Assembly (NCBI GenBank): GCA_963807385.1
Contig: CAWEBQ010000002.1
Span: 806,001 to 870,000 of the forward strand
Reading direction: 5' to 3'
Length of the DNA stretch: 64,000 nt
Source: JBDTSW01 sp963807385
GTDB lineage: Bacteria > Actinomycetota > Thermoleophilia > Solirubrobacterales > 70-9
Position 1 is the first letter of the stretch. Each line of letters starts with the position of its first letter. This document shows, piece after piece, positions 62,354 to 64,000 of this stretch. The notes beneath the pieces were generated by a model that was not told the origin of the DNA, did no database searches, and saw only the letters and a program-made list of their open reading frames with translations. The position numbers were made by a program, and so were the translations under genes.

Positions 62354-64000
62354 CTACCCGCCGCTCTTGAAGCCGTGCTCGGTGAGGCGGCTCTTGCAGA
62401 AGCGGTCGGTGATCTCGTCCTCGCCCGCCCGCAGGTACGTCCCTGACGGGCAGTTCACCTTGCCGATGCCGATCACCTTGCCGGTCACCAGCCCGGTCTT
62501 TTCGAAGGCGAACACGTGCTGGTCTGATGCCCAGCCCTCCGGGTAGTCGAATTCGGTGATGTCGTTGGTGGACTTGACGACCTTGATCGTGCCGGCGACG
62601 TCAGCGTCACCGGCGGCCTCTGTACCCGGATCCCAGTCGGTGTCCATCGCCAGAAAGCCACGCTTTCCGTCGGGCTCACCGACGTCGAGGACGCCGTAGT
62701 CGAACTTGCGCTGGTGGGCCTGAAGCGCGAAGTCGTCCACGTCGAGGGAGAGCTGGGTGAAGGCCACCGATTGATTCGGCGTGGCGAAGTACCCGAGGTG
62801 CGTGGGGGGATCGGCGTGGATGCCGATCGATCCCTGGTTCGCCTGGTCGGGGCTGACGTTGATCCCCCCGAGCCCGATGCCCTGCCTGACCCGACGCAGG
62901 TTGTCGTCGAAGACGCCCCTGGCGCAGTTGGGCTGCGTCTCCATCTTGCAGATCTCCAAGGTGGCCGGCATCGGCACCGCGCTGAGGGCCTCCCCGCTGT
63001 TGGCAACGGAGTAGTTCGGGTAGGTCGTGTCCTTGTCGTAGCTGAACGCCTCGACGGGCTGCGGCTGGCCGGCGTTGTCACGGCCCCGGTAGTCGATCGA
63101 GGTGCGGACCGGTCCCGAAATAGCGGTCAGGTCCGTGCGCTGCGGCAGCTTGTCCAGCGTCGCCAGCAGCTTCTCGGTGCCAGTCTGGGGGTTGTTCTGC
63201 CCGAACCGGGTCTTTATCTGCTTCTCGGTGTCGATTCGCAGCGCGCGCTCGATGTCGTTGAAGGCGTTCGCCCGCAGGTCGGCGATCAGGAAGTCAGAGC
63301 GCCCGTCCCCGAACTTGTTGATGTCGAGAGACCGCACCGCCGTCAGCCGCGCATGGAGCACGTACTTCGAGTCCGTGTCGCGGGAGTAAAGGCCGTCGAG
63401 CCGGCGGTAGACCGGGCAGCCCGAGCCGCCGTCGCACTCCTGCCCGGCGAGACGCTCGTCCGGCCCGCTGGTGAGCTGGATGTCGAGCTCGTCGAGGATG
63501 TCGTCGGTTCCGGAGGCGTCCAGATGCAGCGGGAAGCCGCCGTCCTCCCGGCCGGGCTGACTGCGCCGGTAGGAGAAGTTCAGCCGGCGCGGCATGTTCT
63601 TCAGCCGGACGTGGAGATCCTTCGCCGCGACGCCGTTCGACCCCTTCGGGAGGTCAGGCATGTTGATCCCGTCGAGCCGGACGTCGGGACCGGAATTCGG
63701 GCCGAGCGCGGACTCGTCGCTGTAGGTGATCCGGTTCCGCGACGATGACGCCGAGGCCCGTCCCATCTGCAGGCGAGTCTTCGGCTGAAGCGCGCTGACC
63801 CGGCCGGTGATGGCCTGCTGGCCCTTGGAGTAGTCGCCCGGCCTTCGCGGAATGTTCAGGCTGACGTTGATCGGCGTCCGCCAGATCGGGACCAGCTCGC
63901 CGCGCTTGCAGATCTCGGCCTGACAGCCGCCGGGCGGGACCAGCTCCGGCGCGGTATCCACCCCCACGTCGAGGTCAGGCTCGAACGTGATGTCGGCCGT
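62354..64000 (-). CDS. Large exported beta-rich protein, N-terminus beyond window
   Basis: The frame is open from the window edge to a stop at 62354, giving 549 residues without a start. The sequence is beta-rich with repeated structural phrases (RLDGINMPDLPKGS, LHVRLKNMPRRLNFSYRR, LDINKFGDGRSDFL) and four to five Cys pairs, including CQAEICKRG and ECDGGSGCPVYRR. These suggest disulfides outside the cell. It ends with CPSGTYLRAGEDEITDRFC. I recognise no domain; the composition is that of a surface or secreted adhesin-like protein, as in other large genes of this window. Confidence 0.75.
   Translation of the reverse strand, partial: TADITFEPDLDVGVDTAPELVPPGGCQAEICKRGELVPIWRTPINVSLNIPRRPGDYSKGQQAITGRVSALQPKTRLQMGRASASSSRNRITYSDESALGPNSGPDVRLDGINMPDLPKGSNGVAAKDLHVRLKNMPRRLNFSYRRSQPGREDGGFPLHLDASGTDDILDELDIQLTSGPDERLAGQECDGGSGCPVYRRLDGLYSRDTDSKYVLHARLTAVRSLDINKFGDGRSDFLIADLRANAFNDIERALRIDTEKQIKTRFGQNNPQTGTEKLLATLDKLPQRTDLTAISGPVRTSIDYRGRDNAGQPQPVEAFSYDKDTTYPNYSVANSGEALSAVPMPATLEICKMETQPNCARGVFDDNLRRVRQGIGLGGINVSPDQANQGSIGIHADPPTHLGYFATPNQSVAFTQLSLDVDDFALQAHQRKFDYGVLDVGEPDGKRGFLAMDTDWDPGTEAAGDADVAGTIKVVKSTNDITEFDYPEGWASDQHVFAFEKTGLVTGKVIGIGKVNCPSGTYLRAGEDEITDRFCKSRLTEHGFKSGG

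Noticed and set aside
62333..62420. Trp or His attenuator ahead of hisIE
   Set aside because: The -10 lies 8 bases from the ATG, so no leader peptide or hairpins can be transcribed upstream, and no Trp or His codon run is present.

Overview
The window is high-GC chromosomal DNA with densely packed genes, many 1-4 base start/stop overlaps and frequent GTG or TTG starts. The gene set fits a deep-branching actinobacterium, most likely of the Thermoleophilia (Solirubrobacterales/Gaiellales). Pointers are a DUF1844 protein, a K+-independent H+-pyrophosphatase, a PPi-type phosphofructokinase, the panG-panC-panD-panB order, long secreted repeat proteins, and many start codons lying 6-10 bases after a TANNNT -10 hexamer (leaderless style). 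The taxon is inference from content only. No mobile element, CRISPR array, phage or rRNA was seen; one tRNA-Gln is present.

Layout. 1-3262: a membrane-anchored protein cut by the window edge, tRNA-Gln(CUG), and an operon of two TrkA-type regulators plus an FAD oxidoreductase. 3293-7422: two APC permeases with C-terminal universal-stress domains and a 63-residue membrane protein; the first permease carries a one-base frameshift. 7485-13765: a glyoxalase-fold protein, a fluoride channel crcB (also frameshifted), an FMN hydroxy-acid oxidase, hppA, DUF1844, a GCS2 ligase and Rex. 13791-17994: a glutaredoxin-like protein, a gene remnant, and the tightly coupled operon fmdB-udg-tsaE-tsaB-rimI-tsaD (t6A tRNA modification). 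18143-21135: the pantothenate operon. 21438-21838: a gene-free gap with a strong terminator and an inverted pair of palindromic repeats. 21839-31406: a lipoprotein, an acyltransferase with an upstream 33-codon ORF, uvrA with a LexA-type box, GAF and GAF-GGDEF signalling proteins, and uvrB. 31410-42953: an MFS exporter, membrane proteins, slt-coaE-rpsA, a reductase, and polA with a YdcZ transporter. 43162-50340: malic enzyme, an epimerase, a repeat surface protein, PPi-PFK with a shortened binding protein, and an acyl-CoA ligase. 50363-64000: the tryptophan genes in two blocks, hisIE-trpE-G-D-C and trpF-B-A, separated by a large beta-helix secreted protein, an HtrA protease and a small coiled-coil protein, then a second large secreted protein cut by the window end.

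How it fits together. The window holds near-complete routes for pantothenate (panG as ketopantoate reductase, then C, D, B), tryptophan (E, G, D, C, F, B, A), the TsaB/D/E part of t6A synthesis, and UvrA/UvrB with PolA for excision repair. PPi-dependent glycolysis (PFK) and a PPi-driven proton pump point to PPi as an energy currency. Three genes appear damaged by single-base lesions (permease at 3763-3765, crcB at 8177, and the start region of the GGDEF gene). Assembly error is as likely as true decay for these.
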